From contig NC_029529.1 in the NCBI RefSeq assembly GCF_001577835.2, positions 11,171,380 to 11,235,379 of the forward strand: DNA of 64,000 nucleotides. The letters are read 5' to 3'. The position numbers and the translations under genes are program-made. Positions 9,701 to 21,700 of the stretch are shown here, piece by piece; the first letter of the stretch is position 1; every line of letters starts with the position of its first letter. The notes under the pieces were generated by a model that was not told where the DNA came from, searched no databases, and saw only the letters and a list, made by a program, of their open reading frames with translations. The DNA is from Coturnix japonica. Its lineage: Eukaryota; Chordata; Aves; Galliformes; Phasianidae.

Positions 9701-12700
9701 GCAGAAGGTCTGTGTGGGTCTCCGTGCTGGGTGCAGGCTCACCCTCCCCACCTGCCAGGCAGCAGCGCTGTGACCAGCAGGCATTGGCAGAGGAGAGCCT
9801 GCATCCCAGCTGCTGGCTGGGTCAGGGAGCCAGCTGGATGCCCCCCAATAAACCTCCTTTTTCTCCCCCTGGTTTTGTAATCATCCCCACCGAAACCTGC
9901 TGCTCGTGGTGTCTGGCTTATGGGGGTGCTCCTGATTTGCAGGAGGCCCCTCTCTGGCTCACAGCTTTGGAATGGTTAAGTGGTTCCAATACACATTTAT
10001 AGCGTCTCAGAATGTCTACATTTTTAAGGAAGGTGGAGGGAAATGCCTTTTCTTGATTACATTTTTACTCCTCGCTGCACCTAGATGGAAATTAGAGCTC
10101 AGCCAACTGCAGAAGAGCATTTCTGAGCAGTTTCTTCCTGGAAAACCATTTTAAACTGGGTGGGAGCAGATGAGATCTCCTGAAGCTGTTTGCTTTCAGA
10201 ACCAGCTGCTGCAGCCAAGGTGCAGGGCTGAGCGTCTCGTCCTAAAACACTTTTCCCCCTGCACGGTCAGGAGGTCACAGCTCTGCCCCACTAAACCTCC
10301 TCGGCTTCTGGCAAAACGTGCAACTTGTGTACAGCTCCACTCCCCTTCCGTGCATGCCCTGGCCCCGTCCCAAGGCATAGAGTAGCTGTGCCAGCGCTGT
10401 GCCCAGCCCCAGGTACTGCCACCCATGGGACTCCTCCTGGCTGCCACTCACCTGCTGGTTGTCCCCTGCCCACCAGGCCTGGGCAGCTGTGGCCGGCAGC
10501 ATCCCAGCGCAGTCAGGGAACAGATCCTCATGGAACTCCTGGTTGGACTGCAGGAGAGGAAACAGAAAGACCAGTGTCCTGCACCCGGGCTCTGCCACCC
10601 AACACCAGCACCCAGATTGCACCCCCAGCCCCAAGAATTCAGCACACAGTGCCCAGGTTTCATCCCTCACAGGTTTCCCTCATTTTAGCCTGGAAACCTG
10701 ATTATCCCCTTGCTCCCCACCACACCTGACTGCTCTCCATTCCCCAGCAAGCAGATGTTGAAGTGGCACCAATGGGATGGCACCAGGCACCCCACCATCG
10801 TGCCACCCACAGGCTGGGGGCAAGGGGTTGAGCTGGGGGCTCCCAGTGTGGATGGTGGCTGTCTCCATTCCCCACGCTCTGAGCTCTGCCTGTGGCTTCA
10901 TCCCTGTGGGGGCAGAGCCCTGCTCCACCCCATCCCGTGGCCGCCCTGCAGCCGTTCTTACGCTCTGTTTCTTTTTCTAAACCAGTTTTTTTCCACAAGA
11001 GTGTCTGTTTACAGCAAAGGGCACTTTCTGAAGCTGCCCACCCTGTTTGGGTTTTAATTCTGTTGTTAAAATGCTTCAGGGGAATGATAAGCACATTAGG
11101 GGCAGCGGGAGAACCTGGCTGGGACACCTTTGCCCTGCATGCTGAAATTGGTCCCCAAATTGGTGGCAGTGAGTGACAGGGAAAGCAGCAGGGCACGAGG
11201 GTGTGGGGTCACAGGGACCAAGCTTGGAGCTGAGGCTCTGTCTGAGGGCCCCACGTGAACTCACCTTGCGGGGCACGATGTAGCTGACAGGGACAAGGAA
11301 GGTGTCGGTGAGCTGCAGGATGCGGAGCACCTCGCAGGCCATGACATCCAGGGCCAGGCGGGGGACGGCAGCCAGGCCCCGTGTGTGTCCCTCCATCAGG
11401 CACTGAGTGACTGCGGACAGGCAGGACAGCCTTGGGCTGGGGGCAGGAGCAGGGGCTGAAGCATCCCAGCGTGGGATGTGTTCTGTTTACCTTGAGTGAG
11501 TGCAGGCTGAGCTGGTGCCGCCTCCAAGCAGTACAGGAGGTTTTCTCCCTGGCAGAGATGTGGAGAGCAGTGTAAGCAGGGTGCGGGATCACCCCGCTGT
11601 GTCCCACCTCCCCGGCTCCTCACCTTCCCTGCCAGCACCAGCAGCCCCGTGTCAGCGTCGTACAGCGGGATCACGGCCCTACAAGGAAAGGAAGGCGCTG
11701 AGCACTGCGGGATGGGGCTCAGCAGTCTGCACCCCGATAAAGGCAGGGCTGGATCCTGCCCTCTTGACCCGTTCCCCCACGGACACCCCAATCCCAGTCT
11801 CATTTTCCTGGCGGTACCAGCAAAGTGCTGGGCAGAGTCCAACCGTGCCCTTGGTCTGGCACATGGGAACGGTCCTTGGCATCTCCCCCATTTACAGCTT
11901 CCCACGGTACAGCCCTGCCACACTCAGCCCCACTGTGACAGCTTTATGGCAGCGAGACCTTGGCAGTCACACACAGTTCCTGAATCGTGCTGGTGCGTGG
12001 CCGGGCAGTGCGGGTATGGGGCACACAGGTGCCAACACAGGGAGCCCGGGGTCCACCCAGCCCTGCTGGCACAGCTCTGTGCTGCCCCAAACAGCTCGGC
12101 CAGGCTGGGGTGGGTGCAGGGCCATGGGGAGCAGCCTGCACTGCTCACACCTCACTGTGCTGCGGTCGGGGCTGCCAGCCGGGCTGGATGCAATGCAGCT
12201 CATCCCTGTCCTGGTCCCTGTCCCACCCTGTGCCCGGGGGATGCTCGGTGGCTGGAGAGGACACGGAGCACCGAAGCCCTTCTCGTCCTTCCCCGTGATA
12301 TGGGTGTGGAGGAGAAAACTCCAGAGGCAACTTTCAGGAGAACAAAGGGACAATATATTACTTTCGGGTTGACATTTTTGTGGTCGTGCCGGCTGGGGGA
12401 GGGGAGCACGTGAGGTGCCGGGATTTTACACGGATCGACTTTGAGGAAACACAACCGAACAAAGGCCGGCACCGCAGCCCGGACGGCACGGACGGAGCGG
12501 GGCAGCGGGCGGACATCGGGGGCGGCCCCGGCCGGTACGGAGCAATGCACGGAGCAATGCACGGAGCAATGCACGGAGCAATGCCAGCCAGAGTCTGTTG
12601 GCACAACGAGGACAAACAACAACGAGTGGCTGCGGGAGGCACGGGCAGCACCGCGTCAGCCCCGCATCACCGCCAGCACCGGGGGCAAAGGCCGGGACGG

Positions 12701-15700
12701 GGGCAGCTCGGGGTGGTGAATGTTACGGTGCGTTGCTCGGTGCAGCACTGCTGGCACATCGGCTGCCCCCAGGGCCGCACACAGCCGCCGTCCCGCTGCA
12801 CGGTGGCAGCGTGACCCAAAGCAAAGTGACCCCGGGGGAGGTAACGGGGCCATGGGGCGGCGCGGCCCTAAAGGTGCTGGGACACCGGGACACCGGGACA
12901 CACGGAGCTGGGATCCCCAGCGGCACTGGAGCAACTGGGACCCGTACCGGGGATACGGGTCAGCGAGGGCACAGCAACTGCTGGGATGCCCGGCCCTGGT
13001 GCCACGGGGCTGTCAGCGTCTGGAGCTGCTTGGGGCGCACGGAGCTGGGGACGGGGGAGATGCCCGGACCCACAGCCGGACACACACCGGGGGTACCGGG
13101 GGGTCCGGGGGTCCCCCCACCCCGGGCCCCAGGTGATCGGGGGGCGGAGCCCACACGGCAGCCCCGCCCCACCCCTCGCCTCCCGGTGCTCGCAGCTAAT
13201 AGGAACGCGGCGGGAGACCCGGCCCCGCCCCCCAGCTCCAGGTCACGCCCCCCGTCCTAAAAGCCGCCCCCCCCGGCCCGGCGCCCCCAGAGGGGAGCGT
13301 CCGCCCGCCGCCATGGAGTGAGCGCCCGGCACGGCCCCGCCCGGCCCCGGTGAGTGCCGCGACCCCGGGCCGGGAGGGAGCGGTGTCCGGTCCGCAGCGC
13401 TGCGGCCTCGCGTGTCCCGTCCCACGGGCAGAACCTGGTGCGTGTCCGGCCGGCGGCGCCGTCACGGGGGGGGTGAGATGTGTCGGGGGACTCGAGCTGT
13501 GCCCGGGTGTCAGCGCTGCCGGGTGACAGCAGCCGGTACGGGGATGTGTGGGACGGTGTGGGACCGGTGCGGTCCGTCCGCTCGCAGCCATCCCGATGCG
13601 GCAGCACGACTCGCTGCTCGGGGGCAGCAGGCAGGAGCTGCTGGGGCAGTGTCCGATGGGGCAGTGTCCGATGGGGCAGTGTCCCGGCAGGGCACCCAGC
13701 ATCCTGCCCAGCGGACACGGGGATGCCCCGCCGGCTCCTGCTGCGCCTGCACGGTGACACCGGAGCGGTGACACGGGCCGAGCATCCCTCGCTCTGTCCT
13801 TGTGCTGCCCACCGAGCCGCCAGCGGCACCCGGGCATCCCAGCGGTGACGGCCCGGAGCAGCAGCGCGTCCCCGTCCCCGAGTGGGCGCGTCCCGTCCCG
13901 TCCCGTCCCGTCCCGGCGGCCCGTCGTGACCGAGGCGCTGCCCACCCGTTGCTGGGCCGTGCCGCCGTGACGAATGACACTAATGACTATTTGTCCTCGT
14001 ACCACGCCAAGCCCGGGTGGCCCGGCCGGGTCGCCCTGACGCAACGCTGCCGGCCCGGCCGGATCCGCCACCCGACGGGAGGAAACGCTCGGGGACAGCG
14101 CGGCCACAGTCAGGCCGCAGGAATCCGCGCGTGGCAGCGGGGCGGCACCGGGAGAAGCGGCTCTGCTGGTTTTTCTCCTTCCCGGCACCTGAGAGCGTGG
14201 CCGGGTCAGCGGGGCAGCAGCGGGGCCGAGGGGGGCAGGGGGAGGCGATAAGCGCGGCCCGCATTCCTGCCCGGCTGCTGCGGAAACTTTAATTAAATAG
14301 GGAGCGAACGCGGGAGGTGGGAGCGGCGGCGGCTGGAGGGGAAAAGGGGGATTAAGGGCCCATGGTGCGGCTGAGTGAGGGGAGGGGGCACGTGCTGACA
14401 CGGGCGTGTTGGGGGCGTCGGGGAGGGACCAGCCAGCACCGGGCCCGGAGCCGGGAACGGCCCCGCATCGCTGTGCGTGGGGCTCGGAGCGGCGGTGGGA
14501 CCGAGCCGAGCGGGTGCCGGTGCCCACCGGGCTGACTGCGGGACGGCAACAACGGCGGCTTTGTTCTGCACGGGGAGCCGGGGGGACGCGGGGCCTCATT
14601 CACCGGGTGTGGGGACGGGAGGGGATGTGGGCTGTGCCGGTACCCCCGGCTCAGGAATCCACTGTGACATGGGGTGGGATCTGCACAGTGCCCTCAGCCC
14701 TCTGGGCCCAGTGCTGGGGGTCAGAGCACTCTGGGCTCTCCAGCCCCTGAGCCAGGTGGGCACAGACCCAGGTGAGCACACAGCCCTGCAGGCACTGGTA
14801 GTACCAGGGCTGGGGATGCTCACCCAGTGGCACGGCCACCATCAGCTCCTTGTGGCTGTGTGCAGCTCCATCCGCCCCCTCCTGCCCATCGCCCCACATC
14901 ATGGGGCTGGGGTCACACCACCACCCGCCCGGTGCTGTGCCTGGCTGCCATGGGGCTCTCCCTTGGGCACAGGAAGGGCTGCTGTGTCCCTGTGTGCACC
15001 AACTGACACCCAGCTGCTCATCCCAGGGATGGGGAGCAGCGCTCGCACTCCATCAGGCTGGCAGGGAGAGGCTGTGCAACAGGGGGAGGCTGAGCCCGGA
15101 TCCTCCTGCAGCCGGAAAATATGAATAATTCGGCAAGTATCTGCGGTGCAGGCCGGGGGAGCACAGCCAAGCACGGCGGGCTGCTGCCAGGGCAGGATGG
15201 CCAAGCACCTCTGGGAGAAACGCTTCTCCCCGCTGCGGCCACGCTGCCCCTGCCCAGCTGCCAGGCTCCGAGCTGGGCTCAGCTCCCAGCCCCACGTGCC
15301 CATGGAGGGGCTGGGCAGCGTGTGGTGTGTGCCAGGGGAGCGTGCGGTGCGGGCAGAGCGCTGGCAGAGGTGTGGAGACACAGGTGGAGCGTGTGGTGCC
15401 CGACCGGCAAGGCGGGATGCTCGGCCGCGGTCACGACCCAGCCCAACCTGCTCGGGGCCGGTGAGCGGAGCCTGGCAGCTGGGGAGGAAATGCCAGCATA
15501 ATTAAAGGGCTGAGAGGCTACAGTCAGCAGCTGGTTGCAGCACGGACACGTCAGCGAAACCCGACCATTGCAAAACCAGGTCCTAACCTGAGCCTGTGCC
15601 CCATTGTCACCACGCTGCCCACCCTGCCAGGCACAGCCCCACACTGTGATGCCCTCAGAGTTGACCCGGTCTTTGGCCATCCCCGCGTGCCCACTGTCCC

Positions 15701-18700
15701 TGCTCGGCTGCCCCATGATCCAGCTGAGGGTTGGTGCTGTCACCTCCATCCACCAGCTCAGTGCTTCATGCCCGCAGTGACCCCCAACCAGTTCACGAGG
15801 CTGCATGATGCTCTGTTGGCACAGCTGGTCACTGTGATCACGCTGGGTGCTCTGCCCCAGGGTCACCCGCAGGGTGTGGGCAGGGGGCTCGGTGACCGTG
15901 ACCGCGTGGCCACAGTGCGGCTCCTCCCAGTGCTGGTGTCCCTGGGCCAAGTGACTCAGGCGGTTGTGGTGACCCTGCCCAGCGGCGCGGGCGCACCCCA
16001 CCCTTGGGCGCACCCCAGGCCCACAGCCTCCTCCTTAACCCTGTCCTGCTGCAGGCGAGCACGGTCATCTGGGGCGGTGTTGCCCCATGGCACAGCCAGG
16101 GCTCGGCACTGCCTGGCTGAGGCCCCCCATGGCAGAGGGGCAGCTGGGGCAGCACGTGCTGCTGTGTTACCCAGTAGCCCCCTGTGCACAGCGGGGCCCC
16201 ACTGAGTTGCAGGGTTTTATTTGCCTGCAGCTATTAACGACTTTCAGCAGCCCGGCAGGAGGGGAGGAGGTGATGGGCACAATGGGAAGGGGCTGCCAGG
16301 GCCATGCACCCCGCAGAGCCCCCTCTGTCACCCCATGTGCCCCGCCATAGAGTGACAAAGGAGGCAGAGCCCTGGCCCTCCTGCAGCCCTGCGTCTCGCC
16401 CCTTGCCTGCACTAATTAGGGCTGTCATTAAAAGGGTTGAAAGACAGGGCTGAGAGACAAGCCGTGTCCTGAGCAAGGACATCAGCCAGGATGTCTGTCC
16501 CTGGGACATGGGCACAGGGGGGTTGGAGCAGGGTTTGTTCCAGCCCTGCTCACACCAGGAGCTTCCTCTCCTTGGTGTCCTCTGTCCCCAGTCAGTCAGT
16601 GCCAGAGGGATGGGGATTGCAGCCCAGGGGCTCTGACCCATTGAGGCCAGTGCTGTGCCAGAATCTTGGGATGCCAACGGAAGCTTTTTGGGAGCAAAGT
16701 CGCCACGTGCAGCCAGGGATTTGGGAGATGAGCACTGGAGGTCTGCCAAGGGCTGAGCCCACTGCAGGGTCACAGATTGGCCCAGGGCCCTTGGAGTAGG
16801 TTGGGGGTGGGCAGGAGCTCCCCATGGCCCATCAGTCCCCAGCCTGTCAGACCCCACTGCAGCCTTGTCCCTGAGCCCCAAGCCACCCTGCTGGGGCAGG
16901 GGCAGTGGCTCCTTTGTCCTTATACCACCTCTAGGTGCTGCTGCCCTTGAGTGCCACTGCCACCCCAGCTCCTGTGCTTCCTGGGTGTGGGGGAAAACTC
17001 CAGCTCTGGTTGCTGGAAACAGCATCACCATCTGAGTACCTCAAAGTACAGACAAACTCCCCCAAACACTGCACTGGGTTTCAGCCTGGTGCTGGGGGCC
17101 ACACACCCACCTCACATGGACCACTTCACTTACGGGGTGACGCAATGGCAGGGGCAGTATCCTATAGTGTGGGGTCCCGGGGGGCTCAGGCGTGTGGCTG
17201 CTGCACGGACGGCACAAGGAAAGGGTTAAGTCCTGCTCGAGTGCGGGAAGCAGGGCTGGCTCCCACCCCCTTCGCTGGCGGAGGCCGAGCCGGGTGCGTC
17301 TGCTGGGATGGAGGCGGCGCGTCCCACATGTTTGGTTTGCACCCTGCCGAGAGCAGCCGGGACAGGAGGGGCCCTTTCCCTGCCACCCGCCGTGGGGGCT
17401 GCGTTACCCCACGAGCCAGGACACAGCGCATGGAGGAGCTGGGGGTGCGTGGCCCTAAATCAAGGAGGTGTGGGGAGGGGGATGGCGGAGCGCTTAGCAG
17501 CCCAAGCACTGCTTCGTGCTCTGGGCAGAGCAGCAGCAGAGGCCTTCAGGTTCTGCCATGGTCCCCCTGGGGCTGGGGTGCCCCAGGCAGGGAAGGAGGG
17601 GAGGTGGGCAGCTGGTGGTGGCAGGGCTGAGCACAGCTGTCCCTGCCCCACCAGAAGCCAGGTCAGGGGCTCCCACACCAGCCTGGCCTGGGAGCAGTTT
17701 GGTGCCAGCCCCATCCTGAGTGCTGCCCAAAATGCTGTGTGCGTTGTGCGTGAAGCCACGCGTGCCTGGGTGACAGTATCCTCATGCAAACCTCTCTCTC
17801 CCACAGAGCTGACACCATGAACCAGCTGGTCCTTTGCACGCTGCTGCTGCTGCTGCTACTCCCTGGGCAGCTGGCACGGGCATGTCCCACGGGCTGCCAG
17901 TGCCAGGACCCCACGACCATCCTGTGTGCGGCCAGGCGGGGCCACACTGTGCCACGAGGGCTGCCTCCCAGCACCCTGTCCCTCTATGTCTTTGAGAATG
18001 GTATCACGATGCTCAGTGAGGACAGCTTTGCAGGGCTGCCTGCCCTGCAGCTCTTGGACCTTTCACAAAACAAGATCACTAGCATCCAGAAAAACATCTT
18101 CCAGCCCCTAACGGAGCTCGTCAACTTGGACCTGTCCTCCAACCAGCTGCAGGAGATCACCAACGAGACCTTCCATGGGCTGCGGCTGCTGGAGCGGCTC
18201 TACCTGCAGAAGAACAGGATCCAGCACATCCACGCCACCGCGTTTGACACGCTGGAGAATCTCCTGGAGCTGAAGCTGCAGAACAACCAGCTCCGGGCCG
18301 TGCCCCCACTTGACCTGCCCAACCTCCTCCTGCTGGACATCAGCTGGAACAAGATCCCCACCATTGCGCCTGGCGCCCTCCATGCCATCAACATCGAGTC
18401 CCTGAAAATCGCGGGGCTGGGCCTGACAACCTTGGACGAGGAGCTCTTCCAGCCCCAGAACAACCTGCACGAGCTGGACATCTCTGACAACCTGCTGGAG
18501 CGCGTGCCGGTGGTGCTGCGGCGCCTGGGCAGCCTCACCAAGCTCAGCCTGGCCGGCAACGCGCACATCTCCCAGCTGCCACCTGAGGACTTCCGTGGCC
18601 TTCACAACCTGCAGGAGCTGGACATCAGCAACCTCAACATCAACACCATCCCTCGGGACTTCTCCAGGTTCTTCCCGAGGCTCCGTGCCATGACAGCCGC

Positions 18701-21700
18701 CGGTAACCCCTTCAACTGCATCTGCCAGATGAGCTGGCTCGTGCAATGGGTGAATGCCAGCGGTGTGCTGCTGCGGCGGCCCGAGGAGACGCGCTGCCAC
18801 TTCCCCCCCAAAAACTCAGGGAAGCTCCTCCACCACCTGCAATACGCCGACTTCGGCTGCCCCACCACCACCACCACCACTGCTGCCACCACCTCCCCTC
18901 CACGCACCACTGCGCCGCGACCTCCCGTGCCCATTCCCACCGGCAGCCGCCCACCGCCGGAGCCCAGCACCACCACCAGCACCCCGCAGCCCCGCGCCAT
19001 CCCCTTTAGCTCCACACCGGTGCCTTTCAGCCTCACTCCAGCTGCCAGCAGCCCCCCGCTGCAGCGGTGCCCCCCACGCACGTGCTTGAACGGTGGCACC
19101 TGCCAACTGGGTGCCCACGGTCACCTGTGGTGCCTGTGCCCACCGGGCTTTGCTGGGGCATTCTGTGAGGAGGAAGAGGAGGAGGAAGAAGAGAAAGAGG
19201 AGGAGGCGGCGAGGGGCACAACGCTGTCCCCAGCCACGCCAGCAGCACCTCCCAGCCGGAAGATCAGCATCACACAGGTGAGCAGCACCTCACTGCGGGT
19301 GGACCTACAGAACTATGTCCAGTCCAGAGCCCAGATGAAGGGCATCCAGCTGAGCTACCGCAACCTCTCTGGGCCAGAGAAGCGCCCCGTGATGCTCCGC
19401 TTGCCGGCTTCTCTCCCTGAGTACACAGTGCGGGCGCTGAAACCCAACTGCACCTACCGCGTGTGCGTGGGGCCACTGGGGGAAAAGGGCTCCAGGGAGG
19501 AGTTCTGCGTGGAGGCGCACACCTTGCCGGCGAGCCACCAGCAGCACTCACCTGTCACCCAGAGCAAGGACAACAACATGGCGCTGATGATCGTCCCCGC
19601 GCTGGCTGCCGTGCTGCTGCTGGTGGTGGTGGTGACGGCAGTCACCTACTACCGCCGGCACCGCCAGGCCAAGGAACACGCGGGGGGTGGGGTGCAGGCC
19701 GGCCCGCTGGAGCTGGAGGGTGTGAAGGCGTGCCTAGAGAACGGTGAGAGGGGTGGGCATGGCTGCCGGGGGCCTGAAAACACAGTGCTGGCGGGCAGCC
19801 CTGAGTGCGAAGTGCCGCTGATGCAGGCGCACTACCCCAGCAACAACAACAGCGCGGCACTGAAGCCCTCCTACTTCTGAGCCCAGAGTGCTGTGGCACC
19901 TCCAGGCTGAGGAACGGCGGGGCAGTTAACTGAGCTGAGGCAGCCCAAACCCGTAACGTGCAATCTGAGGGGCTTACACACGTGGGGAGCAGTCACTGAT
20001 TGCACCGCTCGGCCCCAGCACCTTGACTCCCATGACTCGACGCAGAACGTGGGCAGCAAGGGTTTTGGTTTTTGATTCGGGTTTGGGTCAGCCTTCTTGT
20101 TTTAGCAAGCGCTAGGAAGGAAGACAGAAGGAGGACGGCGGTGACTCGGCTGAGGGGCAGCGATGTGCTGGCAACAGGGGCCCCTCAGTGGAGCGTGGCC
20201 GCGGTCCCCACTCCCTGGAGCTGATGTGAGCGGTGCAGCCCGGCTGAGGAGCTGTGCCCCTCGGCACCGGTGGGCTGAAGGACGCACCGCATGGGGAACC
20301 AGAGCTTTACGAACTCAGAGAGAATATTTATACGTGGTTATTTCCCATTTCTTCTGGGAAAACTTTTTCTAGTACAGGTTTTGTAAGGCAGACCAGCAGG
20401 ATGTCATTTTGTAAAAAAAATAATAAAAGAGTAACAACAACAAGGAATCCTGCCCAGGGTTGGCGAGGTGGGAGCTGCAGCACCCCACAAAGACTGTGCA
20501 GCACGGCTTGCCCCAGGGCCACGCCAGTGTCCCTGTGTCCTCGTGTCCCCTCCTTGCTGTCAGCAGATGACTCAGAGCACAGAGGGTGGTTTCCCCCATT
20601 CCGAGGAGGTTTCACCCCCACGAAGCCACCCCCCACTGTGAGTGCTGAGGAGGTGTCACCAAAACAGAGGCGGCGAGCTCTGAGCACGCCCTGGCCCTGC
20701 ACATCATCCCGCCTGACTTCATCGCGTGCGCTGCCAGATGGCGGCAGGGCGGCGGACACACAGCACACACAGCCCAGCCCAACCCGATAACCTCCTGACG
20801 TCAGCCCCCTCCTCCTCTCTGCAGGGCTGAGGGGCTGTGGGGGGCTCTGCTGGCACCAAGCCTCCAGCCCTGATATGCCTGGGGCGAGCATGGCGAAGCA
20901 CAGCCTACAGCATGGCCACAGCCCCCAGTCCAAGGGCTGCCACCACGGCCAGGGCTGGGGTAGCCACGTTGGGCCCCCACTCCTGTGAGTGAGCCCCCAG
21001 CCATGCTCGTGCGCTGGCTGTGGTGGGGGCTCGGGGCCGGCACCAGGTTCCTGCTGCCAAGTGCTTTCTGTTCCAACCTCTGGTTTTAATCGTTTTCCAA
21101 TCCTTTATCTTTCAGCCTGGAATTTTCCAGGTTGGGTCCCTGCCCGTGGAGGTATGTTTTATTTGGAGAAAGTGAGCAAAGCAGGCTGAAATGCCGCCAC
21201 GGCCGGTTGCCGAGAGGGCTGTGGAGCTGGGAACCCCTCCTCAGGTGAGTGACCTGTAGCCCCTGCCTCGCTGGGCCCCCTGGGTGCACCCACAGGGCAC
21301 GGCCCTGACCCGGCCTCGTGTGCTCTGGATGCAATTAGGGCCTTGGGGCGGCAGCGGGGCTGTCTGCACCCCCCGGCTCCCAGGTGGGTTTCCGGCAGGG
21401 CTGGCTCCCATTAGGGCCGGCACAGCGGCGGCGGGGGCCCCTCTCCGGCGCGGGCGGGCAGGCGCGAGGGCCACACTCACCCGCTCAAAGGGCCCATTGT
21501 GGTTCTCTCCCCACAGATTTTTCAAATTAACATCCCAAATTCCTCTGAAAATTGCTGCTGTGTAAATATTTTCACTGCAAGCTTTGTATATTTTCCAGCC
21601 TTGCGAGGAGGAAAGCAGAAAACTCCCTGGCGGAGCTCAAGCCCTGTGCCGGCGAGTGGTGGGTGCTCCCTGTGTCACCACTGTGGCCCCAGCCAGGACT

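Noticed and set aside
13196-14599. A 467-codon minus-strand open frame over the VASN CpG block
   Set aside because: It is compositional only: Arg/Pro/Gly-rich, overlaps tandem repeats, and has no splice or domain support.
17784-17816. Upstream in-frame ATG of VASN
   Set aside because: It lies before the splice acceptor at 17805-17806, and starting there would place a polar stretch before the signal peptide.
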